This document shows positions 43,980-53,124 of a stretch of 64,000 nt of DNA, one piece after another. The position numbers were made by a program, and so were the translations under genes. The notes beneath the pieces were generated by a model, which was given only the letters and a program-made list of their open reading frames with translations, was not told the DNA's origin and did no database searches. The first letter of the stretch is position 1; each line of letters opens with the position of its first letter. The stretch spans positions 54,012 through 118,011 of the forward strand of contig JAQUYL010000012.1 in the NCBI GenBank assembly GCA_028691845.1, read 5' to 3'. The DNA is from Opitutaceae bacterium. GTDB lineage: Bacteria > Verrucomicrobiota > Verrucomicrobiia > Opitutales > Opitutaceae.

Positions 43980-46900
43980 GTGCCCTCATCAGATACCAAT
44001 TTTGTCCACCTCCACGTCCATTCGGACTACAGTTTGCTGGATGGCGCCTGCCGCATCGACCGCCTGATCGACCGGGTGGCGGCCTCGGGCATGAAGTCCA
44101 TCGCCCTCACCGATCACGGCGTGTTGTTTGGCGCGCTCGATTTTTACCGCGCGGCCAAGGCCAAGGGCATCAAGCCGCTAGTCGGATGCGAAATCTACCT
44201 CGTCGAGGGTTCGCGTCTGGAAAAAACGGCCCGGGCCGAGGGCGAAAAAGGCTACTACCATCTGGGCCTTATCGCCCGCGACACGCAGGGCTATCAGAAC
44301 CTGCTCAAGCTCGTGTCTGACGCGCATCTGAAGGGCTATTATTACAAGCCGCGCACCGACCTCAACACGCTGGCTGCACACGCACAGGGCTTGATCGCGC
44401 TCAGCGGCTGCCTCGCCGGCATGGTGCCGCAATTCCTGTTGCAGGACCGCTGGGAGGACGCACGAAAGTCCACGGCGCATTTCGTGGACATGTTCGGCCG
44501 TGAAAATTTCTTCATCGAATTGCAGGACCACGGCATCCCCGAGCAGCGCCGGATCGCTCCGCTCCTGCTCAAGCTCGCGCAGGAATTCCACCTGCAGGTT
44601 GTGTGCACGAACGACGTGCACTATGTCGACGCCGCCGACGCCTCGCCGCACGATACCATGTTGTGCATCCAGACAGGCTCGAAGATCGACGATGCCGATC
44701 GCATGCGCTTCACCACTCCGCAGTTTTATCTCAAAACGCGCGCCGAGATGGAGCAGATTTTTCGCGAGGTGCCGCAAGCCATCACCAACACCCAGGCGGT
44801 CGCCGAAATGTGTGATCTCAGCATCAAATTCGGCAAGAATCGCTTCCCGGTTTATCCTCTTCCTCTCGAAATCAAGACCGACCGGGCAGGTTACCTGCAC
44901 GATCTCTGTTTAGCCGGCCTCCGCCGCCGCTATGGTGTCGAATACCATGCCCCTGCCGAGGCTGCCGATCCGGACCGCGCCGGCATGCTCGTCGCGCGCA
45001 CAGACTATGAACTCGGCATCATCAAGAAAACCGGCTTCATCGACTACTTCCTGATCGTCTGGGATTTCATCCATTGGGCCAAGAAGCATGACATTCCAGT
45101 CGGTCCGGGCCGAGGCTCAGGCGCAGGTTGCCTGGTCGCCTATCTGCTTGGTATCACCGACATCGACCCTATCCGTTTCGGCTTGCTATTCGAGCGTTTC
45201 CTCAACCCCGAACGCGTGTCGCCGCCTGACTTCGATATCGATTTCTGCATGCGCCGCCGCGATGAGGTCATCCGCTACGTCCGCGAGAAATACGGCCAGG
45301 AGTGCGTCGCCAACATCATCACCTTCGGCACGCTCAGGGCCAAGATGGTTATCCGCGATGTCTCTCGTGTGCACAATCTGCCCTTCGCCGAGGCCGACCG
45401 GCTCGCGAAGATGGTTCCCGACGAGCTCAATATCGATCTCAAGACTGCCATAGAGAAGTCCGCCGAGCTGCGCGAGGAGATCGCGCGCAATCCCGCCACC
45501 AAGAAAATCATCGACCAGGCGCTTGTCCTCGAAGGAATGGTGCGCAACACCGGCAAACATGCAGCCGGCATAATTATTGCCGACCGCCCGTTGAGCGAAT
45601 TTGTGCCCCTCACCCTGCAGGAAGGCGATGTTACCACGCAATACGCGATGGATCCCGTGCAGAAGCTCGGGCTCCTCAAGATGGACTTCCTCGGTCTCAA
45701 GACCCTCACCGTCATCCAGGACGCCGTCGATCACATCCACCGCACCGCCGACCCGAAGTTCGACATCGATGCCATACCGCTTGACGACGCCCGCACGTTT
45801 GCGCTGCTGAACTCCGGCCGCACCACCGGCGTATTCCAGCTCGAATCAAGCGGCATGCAGGCGCTATGCCGGCAGTTCAACGTCGGCGCCATCGAGGAGA
45901 TCGTGGCCCTTATCGCCCTGTACCGTCCCGGCCCTATGGATCTGATTCCCGAGTACATCCGCGGCAAAAAGGATCCGTCGGCCATTGAATATCCCCACCC
46001 CCTCCTCGAGGACGTCTGCCACGAAACCTACGGCATCATGGTCTATCAGGAGCAGGTCATGGAGGCGGCGCGCCGGATCGCCGGCTACACGCTCGGAGGC
46101 GCCGACCTCCTGCGCCGCGCCATGGGCAAGAAAAAGCCGGAGGAGATGGACCAGCAGCGCAGCGTATTCGTCGAAGGCGCGAAGAAGACCAACAACATCC
46201 CCGAAAAGAAGGCGCTCGAAATCTTCGCCCTGCTCGAAAAATTCGCCGGCTACGGTTTCAATAAGTCCCACTCCGCGGCCTACGCCGTCATCAGCTACCG
46301 CACCGCCTATCTGAAGGCCCATTATCCCGTGCAGTTCATGGCGGCCGTGCTCGGTGTCGAACTGGGCAATGCCGAAAAGATCGCCCATTTTCTCAACGAA
46401 TGCGGCGCGATGGACATCCAGGTGCTCGGCCCGGACATCAACGAATCGCGCGAAAATTTCACCCCGGTGGGGGCCCGGATCCGCTTCGGTCTTGGCGCCA
46501 TCAAGGGGGTCGGCGAATCCGCCTCGCAGAGGATCATCGCCGAGCGCGAGGCCGGGGGACCCTACCGCGACTTTCACGATTTCATCGGCCGCGCTGACGG
46601 TCGGGCTATCAACAAGCGTGTCCTGGAGTGCCTGATCAAAACGGGCACGTTCGATTTTTCAGGCGAAGCCCGCGGCGTGCTCTTTGGACAGATCGATGAG
46701 GCGCTTTCTTCGGTTGCCGCGCGCCAACGCGACGCCGCCGCCGGCCAGCACTCCTTCCTCGATCTGCTCCATGAGCCCGAATATGGCGCCGAAGGAGCCG
46801 CGACTCCCTCGACTCGACGGAACGGCAATGACCGGCATGCGGATTTTCCCCTGATTGAGCGCCTGCAATTCGAGAAGGAACTGCTGGGCTTCTACATCTC

Positions 46901-47537
46901 CGGCCATCCGATGAACGCTTATGCGGAGCTGGCCGAGGCGATTTCCTCGCACACCGAAGAGGAGGTGCTTGCCCTCGGGGACCGGGCTGAATTTCGCCTC
47001 TGCGGCGTCGCCTCCAACATCACCAAAAAGCTTTCGCGCCGTGATAACCGCCCGTGGGCGCTGTTCAACCTCGCCTCGAAGCGCGCCTCCGTGTCGCTGA
47101 ACATGTACGCCGACGCTTTTGCGGAATATGGGAAATCCCTGGAGGAAAATAAACCGGTCGTGGTGCTCGGCACCGTCCTCCGCGGCAACGACGGCATCCG
47201 TCTCAACTGCCGGGAATGCTATCCGCTCGACGCCGCCATCGCCAGTCACGTGCGCAAGATCGTCTGGCTGCTCCAGCCCGAACATCCGGAGCTGGCTGAC
47301 TTCCTGAAAAAGCTCCGCGCCGCCATTGATGCCGCCAGCGGCGAAACCCGCGTCGAGTTGGGATTTGTGGTCGGCGACCGCGTCGCCGCCATGGCCGAAA
47401 CCGGCTACAGTTTCGCCTGGCGGGTGGCCCAGCCGGTCTTTCAGGAGCTGCGCGGCCACTCCGCCGTCACCGGGGTGCTGGTCGAATCCCGCCCGCTTCA
47501 GCTCAAGGAATTCCGCAAATGGACCAGGCGTGCATGA
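43980..47537 (+). CDS. dnaE: DNA polymerase III subunit alpha
   Basis: Replicative polymerase of 1,185 residues, DnaE1 type. It has the PHP domain (FVHLHVHSDYSLLDGACRID, ALTDHGVLFGALDFY), the palm with PDFDIDFCMRRRDEVIRYV (catalytic Asp pair) and VGPGRGSGAGCLVAYLLGITDIDP, the fingers/thumb FNKSHSAAYAVISYRTAYLKAHYP, the tandem helix-hairpin-helix (IKGVGESASQRIIAERE), and an OB domain (FRLCGVASNITKKLSRRDNRPWALFNLAS). The start codon is GTG 43980. A further C-terminal stretch of about 100 residues follows the OB domain. Transcribed divergently from rpsU. Confidence 0.97.
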   Translation: MPSSDTNFVHLHVHSDYSLLDGACRIDRLIDRVAASGMKSIALTDHGVLFGALDFYRAAKAKGIKPLVGCEIYLVEGSRLEKTARAEGEKGYYHLGLIARDTQGYQNLLKLVSDAHLKGYYYKPRTDLNTLAAHAQGLIALSGCLAGMVPQFLLQDRWEDARKSTAHFVDMFGRENFFIELQDHGIPEQRRIAPLLLKLAQEFHLQVVCTNDVHYVDAADASPHDTMLCIQTGSKIDDADRMRFTTPQFYLKTRAEMEQIFREVPQAITNTQAVAEMCDLSIKFGKNRFPVYPLPLEIKTDRAGYLHDLCLAGLRRRYGVEYHAPAEAADPDRAGMLVARTDYELGIIKKTGFIDYFLIVWDFIHWAKKHDIPVGPGRGSGAGCLVAYLLGITDIDPIRFGLLFERFLNPERVSPPDFDIDFCMRRRDEVIRYVREKYGQECVANIITFGTLRAKMVIRDVSRVHNLPFAEADRLAKMVPDELNIDLKTAIEKSAELREEIARNPATKKIIDQALVLEGMVRNTGKHAAGIIIADRPLSEFVPLTLQEGDVTTQYAMDPVQKLGLLKMDFLGLKTLTVIQDAVDHIHRTADPKFDIDAIPLDDARTFALLNSGRTTGVFQLESSGMQALCRQFNVGAIEEIVALIALYRPGPMDLIPEYIRGKKDPSAIEYPHPLLEDVCHETYGIMVYQEQVMEAARRIAGYTLGGADLLRRAMGKKKPEEMDQQRSVFVEGAKKTNNIPEKKALEIFALLEKFAGYGFNKSHSAAYAVISYRTAYLKAHYPVQFMAAVLGVELGNAEKIAHFLNECGAMDIQVLGPDINESRENFTPVGARIRFGLGAIKGVGESASQRIIAEREAGGPYRDFHDFIGRADGRAINKRVLECLIKTGTFDFSGEARGVLFGQIDEALSSVAARQRDAAAGQHSFLDLLHEPEYGAEGAATPSTRRNGNDRHADFPLIERLQFEKELLGFYISGHPMNAYAELAEAISSHTEEEVLALGDRAEFRLCGVASNITKKLSRRDNRPWALFNLASKRASVSLNMYADAFAEYGKSLEENKPVVVLGTVLRGNDGIRLNCRECYPLDAAIASHVRKIVWLLQPEHPELADFLKKLRAAIDAASGETRVELGFVVGDRVAAMAETGYSFAWRVAQPVFQELRGHSAVTGVLVESRPLQLKEFRKWTRRA

Positions 47538-47607
47538 GCAGCCATAAAACATGCCTCTTTAACCGAGAAATCGCTTGGCTCCATCTCCGGCGCCCCCTTT
47601 CCAAGAC

Positions 47608-48771
47608 ATGATGAAGCCTGCCGGTGCCTATTCAAGCCACGCCGCCCGCGTCCTCGGCCAGATTAGTTCGGACATGCCGGCCGACGATGCACTCCGGGAA
47701 GAGTTCAGACGTTCGCGCCGTCTCACCGCAGAGCAGCGCCGCGACATTTCCCGCGCCGTGTTCGCCTACTTCCGGTGGCTGCAATGGCTCGATCGGCGTG
47801 ATACGCTGCTGCGCCAGGTCGAAGCTGCACTGGAACTTCAATGCCGCTTCGACACCAATCCAGCGTGCATAAAATCGGAGGCATTGGCCGCGCGCGCGGT
47901 GCCCGAATGGCTGAAGAATGAAATGGATGAAATTCCGCTCGCCTGGCTTCGCCAATTGCAACGAGAGCCGGCCTTATGGCTCCGTGCTAAATCCGGTAAG
48001 ATTGAACAACTCGCCCGCGAACTCGGCAATTGCGCACCGCCTCCGGCGACAGGAAGAGCGGGTTTGCTCGCGACCTGCTTGCGTTATACCGGCTCGCACG
48101 ATCTTTTTCGCACTGCCGCATTTCACAAGGGCTTGTTCGAAATCCAGGATTTGGCTTCACAACTGGTTGGCCACGCCTGTGCGCCTCAACCCGGCGAAAC
48201 CTGGTGGGATGCCTGTGCGGGCGAGGGCGGCAAGATGCTGCACCTGTCCGATCTGATGCAGAATAAGGGCCTGCTCTGGGCAAGCGACCGTTCGGCCCGC
48301 CGCCTCGCACTGCTGAAACGTCGCGCCGCCCGCGCCCAAGTTTACAACTATCGTGCTGCACCCTGGGACGGCAGTCCGCGCCTGCCCACCAAAACGAAAT
48401 TTGACGGCGTGCTCGTCGACGCACCCTGCAGCGGCATCGGCACCTGGCAGCGCAACCCGCACGCCCGCTGGACCACTTTCCCCCACGATGTCAGGGAACT
48501 GGCTGCTGTGCAGGGTCGTCTGCTCGACCACGCGTCTGCCGGTCTCAAACCCGGAGGCCGACTGGTCTATGCCGTATGCACCCTCGCCCGCGCGGAAACC
48601 ACTGCCGTTGCCGACGCCTTCGCGTCGGCCCACCCAAACTTCGAAGCAACGCCGATTCCTCTCCCCGTCGGGATTGCGCATCCGGTTCCAGCGGGACCAT
48701 CTGCGCTTGTTCTCTGGCCGCATGAACACAATGCCAACGGTATGTTCATCGCGACTTGGCGAAGAAAATGA
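47608..48771 (+). CDS. RsmB/NOP-family rRNA cytosine methyltransferase
   Basis: A 387-residue SAM-dependent m5C RNA methyltransferase of the RsmB/Nop2/Sun family. SAM motif I is WWDACAGEGGKMLHLSDLM, then LWASDRSARRLALLKRRAAR (motif II), FDGVLVDAPCSGIGTWQRNPHARW (motif IV with the Pro-Cys) and RLVYAVCTLARAETTAV (motif VI with the second Cys). The N-terminal part is a NusB-like RNA-binding domain (LRREFRRSRRLTAEQRRDISRAVFAYFRW). In the protein the Cys of motif VI (VCTLA) fits the catalytic one. ATG 47608 is taken; TTG 47575 would add 11 residues. The stop overlaps the next start (ATGA). Confidence 0.85.
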   Translation: MMKPAGAYSSHAARVLGQISSDMPADDALREEFRRSRRLTAEQRRDISRAVFAYFRWLQWLDRRDTLLRQVEAALELQCRFDTNPACIKSEALAARAVPEWLKNEMDEIPLAWLRQLQREPALWLRAKSGKIEQLARELGNCAPPPATGRAGLLATCLRYTGSHDLFRTAAFHKGLFEIQDLASQLVGHACAPQPGETWWDACAGEGGKMLHLSDLMQNKGLLWASDRSARRLALLKRRAARAQVYNYRAAPWDGSPRLPTKTKFDGVLVDAPCSGIGTWQRNPHARWTTFPHDVRELAAVQGRLLDHASAGLKPGGRLVYAVCTLARAETTAVADAFASAHPNFEATPIPLPVGIAHPVPAGPSALVLWPHEHNANGMFIATWRRK

Positions 48772-49535
48772 GCGACAAGATTTCCGCCGAAACGGTCCGC
48801 CGCGACTTCGACGACATCCACGCGGTGCTCCACTACACCCGAGCCGCGCACCACCTCGGGCTGTGGGCTTCCGAGCGGCTGCTGATCGAGCGCTTCTTTC
48901 CCGATCGCACCGCCTGCCTGCTCGAGCTCGGCTGCGGAGCCGGGCGGGTAACCCTGGGCCTGTGGGGATTGGGTTACCGCCATCTCACCGCCGTCGATTT
49001 CTCTGGCGAGCTGCTCGAGCAGGCTCGCAGCCTCGCCGCAGAACGTGGCGCCACTGACATCACCTTTATCCAAGCCGACGCAACTCGCCTCCATGAATGT
49101 CACCCATTAGGTGACCTTTACAACGGGGCAATCTTTGCGTTCAACGGGCTGATGCAGATTCCTGGACGGGAGAATCGCCGACAGGCTCTGAGGGAGATCC
49201 ACCGCTTGTGCCAAACGGGTGCTCCGCTGCTTTTCACCACGCACGACCGCGACGATGCTCCGAGCGAACGAACGCGGTGGGCCGAGGAAGCGGCACGATG
49301 GGCCCGCGGCGGGCAGGATCCACGGCTGGTCGAGTTCGGCGACCGCTACTTTGCGGATGAGTATGGCGGCATGACGTTCATACACCTGCCGGATCGGCGC
49401 GAGATTCTCGATGATCTCGCTGCGACCGGCTGGCGACCGATCTCCGACTCCATGCGGCGTGATATCGCCATCGAGTCGCGCGTCGTCCGGGAATTCTCCG
49501 ACGAATGTCGCATCTGGGTGGCACAAAAGCAGTAG
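48768..49535 (+). CDS. Class I SAM-dependent methyltransferase
   Basis: A 255-residue methyltransferase with motif I LLELGCGAGRVTLGLWGLGYRHLTAVDFSGELLEQAR and post-I acid, motif II-III LPITxxxADATRLHE, motif NGAIFAFNGLMQIPGRENR (post-II). Between DATRLHE and YNGAIF the peptide CHPLGDL is encoded by a pentaloop palindrome copy (49098-49116), which looks like an in-frame insertion in the loop where related enzymes usually have a short PFPDxxFD segment. It starts as ATGA with the preceding methyltransferase gene. The substrate is unknown; the conserved FNGLMQIP recalls small-molecule methyltransferases. Confidence 0.75.
   Translation: MSDKISAETVRRDFDDIHAVLHYTRAAHHLGLWASERLLIERFFPDRTACLLELGCGAGRVTLGLWGLGYRHLTAVDFSGELLEQARSLAAERGATDITFIQADATRLHECHPLGDLYNGAIFAFNGLMQIPGRENRRQALREIHRLCQTGAPLLFTTHDRDDAPSERTRWAEEAARWARGGQDPRLVEFGDRYFADEYGGMTFIHLPDRREILDDLAATGWRPISDSMRRDIAIESRVVREFSDECRIWVAQKQ
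49098..49116. repeat. Pentaloop palindrome, copy 4, inside a coding region
   Basis: TGTCACC-CATTA-GGTGACC, arms matching the family consensus TGTCAYC..GRTGACA except at the last base. It lies in frame in the methyltransferase gene and encodes part of a loop (CHPLGDL). Confidence 0.55.
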
Positions 49536-49580
49536 CCTTTTCGCGAGACGCCGCTATGTTCCCATCCAGTCACCCCTCCC

Positions 49581-50231
49581 ATGAGCCACAAACTATGCGT
49601 CATAGTCGGTTATGGCCCAGGCATTGGCCACAGCCTCGCCAAGGCATTTGCCCACGAAGGCCATACGCTCGCGCTCATTTCCCGCATCCCGGGAAAGCAT
49701 GAGAGCCTGCGCCAATCACTCGGGGCAGCCGCTCACGGATTTGCCGCCGACGCCGGAGACGCCGCCAGCCTGCAGACCGCATTTGCGTCCATCCGTGGCC
49801 AGTTGGGTGATCCCAGCGTGTTGATCTACAACGCGTACTCATCTCACCCCGGCAAACCCACTACCTTAAACGTCGACGGACTGATGGACGACTTCCGCAT
49901 CAATGTCGCCGGTGCGCTGGTCGCAACGATGGAAGTTCTGCCCGCCATGAAGGCGAGCCGTCAGGGCACGATCATCTTCACCGGAGGCGGGCTGGCACTG
50001 CAGCCCTGGGCGGAACAAGCCTCGCTCTCCATCGGCAAGGCGGGCCTTCGCAGCCTCGCCTTCACTCTCGCTCAGGAACTACAGGGCACGAACATCCAGG
50101 TTGGCACTGTAACCATCTGCGGCATGGTAAAACCCGGAACCCATTTCGATCCGGATAAAATCGCAGCGTCTTTCATCGGACTGCACTATAGCTCCTGCAA
50201 ACCGCACAACGTCGAGGTTGTCTACCATTGA
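49581..50231 (+). CDS. SDR-fold protein lacking the catalytic Tyr
   Basis: A 216-residue short-chain dehydrogenase-like protein. It has the nucleotide-binding motif VIVGYGPGIGHSLAKAF, a NAYSS segment where SDR enzymes have NNAG, INVAGALVATMEVLP, and ASLSIGKAGLRSLAFTLAQEL where the active site YxxxK should be: the Lys is kept but the Tyr position is Leu, and the Ser of the usual triad is replaced in IIFTGGGLA. It should bind NAD(P) but may not be an ordinary dehydrogenase. It is 45 bases after the methyltransferase and 9 bases before the thioredoxin-like gene, so probably in an operon. Confidence 0.75.
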   Translation: MSHKLCVIVGYGPGIGHSLAKAFAHEGHTLALISRIPGKHESLRQSLGAAAHGFAADAGDAASLQTAFASIRGQLGDPSVLIYNAYSSHPGKPTTLNVDGLMDDFRINVAGALVATMEVLPAMKASRQGTIIFTGGGLALQPWAEQASLSIGKAGLRSLAFTLAQELQGTNIQVGTVTICGMVKPGTHFDPDKIAASFIGLHYSSCKPHNVEVVYH

Positions 50232-50240
50232 GTCCCGACG

Positions 50241-50780
50241 ATGCGGCGTCTTGCCCTCCTGATATTTCTGCTTGGCCCCGGTATGGGCCTTTGTGCTGCG
50301 CCCGAATCCCCGCCCCAGGGGCCGGAAATCTATGATCCCAATGCCGATGGGTTTGCGCAGATTGAGACTGCGCTCCAACAGGCCAGGGACGGATACAAAA
50401 ACGTCTTGCTGATGTTCGGCGCCAACTGGTGCATATGGTGCCATCGACTGCATCAGACTTTCGTGTCGGACGCCGCCGTCGCCAGGGTGCTGCGGGCCAA
50501 TTTCATCCTGGTGGCGATCGATGTAAACTCGCGCCAGGGCGTGAAACGCAATGCCGCCGTGAACGAGAGATACGGCAACCCAATCAAACTCGGATTGCCC
50601 GTGCTGGTCGTGCTCGATGCGACCGGAAGGCCGTTGGCCACCCAGGAGACGGGCGCATTCGAAGAGGGCAATCATCACTCCTCTGATAGGCTCGTCGCCT
50701 TTCTCCAACGATGGGCACCACCGCGTTGGCCGATTCCTGATCCGGCGGATCAGCCATCGGAACGACGGGGCGACGAATAG
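50241..50780 (+). CDS. Secreted thioredoxin-like protein (CxxC)
   Basis: A 179-residue protein with a signal peptide (RRLALLIFLLGPGMGLCAAP) and a thioredoxin fold domain: LLMFGANWCIWCHRLHQTF with active-site CIWC, and the cis-Pro strand GLPVLVVLDATGRPLATQE. This is the thioredoxin_7/DUF255-like group with His after the second Cys. In the periplasm it could handle cytochrome or envelope disulfides; its closeness to the hemX/ccsA-like gene 275 bases downstream is suggestive but not proof. Starts 9 bases after the SDR gene. Confidence 0.85.
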   Translation: MRRLALLIFLLGPGMGLCAAPESPPQGPEIYDPNADGFAQIETALQQARDGYKNVLLMFGANWCIWCHRLHQTFVSDAAVARVLRANFILVAIDVNSRQGVKRNAAVNERYGNPIKLGLPVLVVLDATGRPLATQETGAFEEGNHHSSDRLVAFLQRWAPPRWPIPDPADQPSERRGDE

Positions 50781-51054
50781 GAAGTCATCACTCCTTCAAT
50801 AAGGATGAGCCTGTCTGTGGCTCATCAAATCCGAACACTGGGCGCGAGGATAGAAGCACCCTCCCTGAGGAGTCGCCAGAACAACGCCAAGGTGGAGCCT
50901 CTTCTTGTTGGGCTGCTCTTTGCCAAGGTCTGGCCCGGCCAACAAGGCGACAAACCTCCTCGAGGCGGCGACGCGGTCAGCCGGCAATTTCTCCCCCACC
51001 ATCTCATTTGCTACCAGACTTGCGAATAAGCTGAGCGAATGTCACTCTCCGCAT

Positions 51055-51906
51055 ATGCTCCCACTTTTCACTGATCGCTTCTTTATATGGGCGGGAGCCT
51101 TGCTCTATCTCGCTGGATTTATTGCTGGGTGCGCAACCTTGGTTCGCCGCGTGCCGCCAGACCGCGCTCAGACGATGCTTAATACATTGCTGGTTGGCGG
51201 CTTGCTCCTGCAGATGTCCGGGCTCTACCTCCGCGGTGCCGCGACTGGCGGCTGCCCCCTCGGCAACAAATTCGAGATTGTTCAGTTCGTGGCGTGGTCG
51301 GCAATGGTGCTCTACTTCGTGGTCGGCCCGGCTTTCCGCGTCAGCCTCCTCGGCTTGTTTACGGCGGGCTACGCGGCCGTGCTTGCACTGGTCTCGTTGC
51401 TCATTCCGGCGTGGGACGCCATGCGAGGCGAAAAATTATTCGGCAATAACCCCTGGGTCGAACTCCACGCCTCGCTGGCCGTCTTCAGTTACGGCGTATT
51501 CGGGATTCTCGCTCTCACGTCGCTCATGCACTTGCTGCAAAACTTCAGCCTGAAACAGAAGCAGTTGAATGGCCTTTTCTGGTTTCTGCCCTCGATCAAG
51601 GCGCTGGATCAAATCAACTTCCGACTGCTGGCGACGGGCTTGGTGATCCTCAGCTTTTCCCTGGGAGTGGGTGCGACATGGTTTTGCCAAGACATCAAGT
51701 CAGTGGATTCGACCAAACTGCTGGCGACCGCCGGCGTGTGGCTGGCCTACTTCATCGTGCTGCTGCTGCGCTGGCGCGGCCGGCTTTATTCCAACCGGTT
51801 TGCCTGGGTATGCATCGTGCTTTCCCTCCTAGCCATGCTCTCGCTCGGCCCGGTCAACGCGAGCCGCCACGCCACCCACCCGATGACCGTACTCGCGGCC
51901 CCCTGA
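51055..51906 (+). CDS. CcsA/HemX-family membrane protein
   Basis: A 283-residue polytopic membrane protein with about eight hydrophobic segments, of the cytochrome c assembly (CcmC/CcsA)/HemX family. Visible family traits are PLGNKFEIVQFVAWSAMVLYFVVG, WVELHASLAVFSYGVFGILAL (with the conserved His) and the WRGRLYSNRFAW stretch with a late SLGPVNASRHATHP segment. The position 3 bases before hemA is as for hemX in other bacteria, where it modulates HemA levels. A heme-handling or HemA-control role is inferred. ATG 51055 was chosen from a longer open frame. Confidence 0.8.
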   Translation: MLPLFTDRFFIWAGALLYLAGFIAGCATLVRRVPPDRAQTMLNTLLVGGLLLQMSGLYLRGAATGGCPLGNKFEIVQFVAWSAMVLYFVVGPAFRVSLLGLFTAGYAAVLALVSLLIPAWDAMRGEKLFGNNPWVELHASLAVFSYGVFGILALTSLMHLLQNFSLKQKQLNGLFWFLPSIKALDQINFRLLATGLVILSFSLGVGATWFCQDIKSVDSTKLLATAGVWLAYFIVLLLRWRGRLYSNRFAWVCIVLSLLAMLSLGPVNASRHATHPMTVLAAP

Positions 51907-51909
51907 CCC

Positions 51910-53058
51910 ATGGACGCACCGGTCCCTCATCCCACGCTGTTCCTGCTCGGGGCCAGCCACCAGACCGCCCCTCTGGCCCTGCGGGAAAAACTGTCGCTCA
52001 ACCAGGAGCGCGCCGCCGCCTTTACCACACGGCTGCAGCAGCTCCCCGGCGTACGCGAATGCGCGTTGCTCAACACATGCAACCGGGTGGAAGTCTATGG
52101 GGTAAGTGCGGATCTCCCGACACTGGCGTCGATCCGCGCCGCGTTCTGCGAAATCACTGGTTGCACTCTGGCTGAACTCGATGGGGCCTGCCTGCAACTC
52201 GCCAATGGCGAAGTCATCGCGCATTTGTTCGAGGTGGCTTCCGGACTCGATTCCCAGATTGTTGGGGAGACGGAAATCCTCGGCCAAGTGAAGGCGGCCT
52301 ACGCCGCCGCCCAAGTGCGGCGCCTCACCGGGCCGGTGCTCAACCGTGTGTTCCAGAAAGCCTTCCAGGCCGCCAAGCATGTGCGCACGCACACGGCTAT
52401 CGGCACGGGACAGATCAGCATCGCAACTGTGGCGGTTGATCTGGCGGAGAAGATCTTCGGCAGTTTGGAGGAAATCAAAATCCTCGTCGTCGGCGCCGGC
52501 GAAATCGGCGTAAAGACCGTGCAGTCCTTCCAGAGTCGAGGAGCCCGCTCGATCACGGTCGCCTCCCGCACCTTGGCCAAAGCCGAGGTAACCGCCGCAC
52601 AGGCGGGCGGCTGGGCGGCGAGCATCGCCGACCTGCCCGAGACGCTGGCCGCCGCTGACGTTGTGACCTGCTCGACCTCCGCTCCCGGCGCCGTGATCAC
52701 GGCCGTGATGACAGCAACCGCAATGCACCGGCGTCCCTCCCTTCCGCTGTTTCTTATCGATCTGGCGTTGCCGCGCGACATCGAACCGGCCGCCGGCAAA
52801 CTCCCGAACGTGTATCTCTACAACCTCGACGACCTCGCCGAGATAGCCGAGGAAAACATGGCGCAACGCAAAGCCGAGGTCGCCGGTTGCCGGGCGATCC
52901 TGGCGGAGCGTACTGTGGCCCTCTGGCACCAGGTGGCACCTTATTTGCACGCGCAGGTGCCCTTCGCCGGCACCGACGGAAGCGCGGCAGGTACGAAGGA
53001 TCCCCGCCCCGCCGCCCCTCCCTCTGCCGCAGCACACCCTCCAGCCCCTCCCCCTTAG
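51910..53058 (+). CDS. hemA: Glutamyl-tRNA reductase
   Basis: First committed enzyme of tetrapyrrole synthesis in the C5 pathway: reduces glutamyl-tRNA to glutamate-1-semialdehyde. The 382-residue product starts with LGASHQTAPLALREKLS, has the catalytic Cys57 in LLNTCNRVEVY, the GLDSQIVGETEILGQVK block, the NADPH domain (ILVVGAGEIGVKTVQSF), SRTLAKAEV, and LPRDIEPAAGKLPNVYLYNLDDL. The last 50 residues are a short dimerisation part followed by an Ala/Pro-rich tail (PRPAAPPSAAAHPPAPPP), so the C-terminus is shorter than usual. The expected hemC does not follow; an integrase remnant and tRNA-Gly do. Confidence 0.95.
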   Translation: MDAPVPHPTLFLLGASHQTAPLALREKLSLNQERAAAFTTRLQQLPGVRECALLNTCNRVEVYGVSADLPTLASIRAAFCEITGCTLAELDGACLQLANGEVIAHLFEVASGLDSQIVGETEILGQVKAAYAAAQVRRLTGPVLNRVFQKAFQAAKHVRTHTAIGTGQISIATVAVDLAEKIFGSLEEIKILVVGAGEIGVKTVQSFQSRGARSITVASRTLAKAEVTAAQAGGWAASIADLPETLAAADVVTCSTSAPGAVITAVMTATAMHRRPSLPLFLIDLALPRDIEPAAGKLPNVYLYNLDDLAEIAEENMAQRKAEVAGCRAILAERTVALWHQVAPYLHAQVPFAGTDGSAAGTKDPRPAAPPSAAAHPPAPPP

Positions 53059-53124
53059 TTCAGTCCGGGTCTGAGTGCCATCAATCCCTGATCCGCTCCC
53101 GTTTTCGGGGGCAACGTCATAGGA

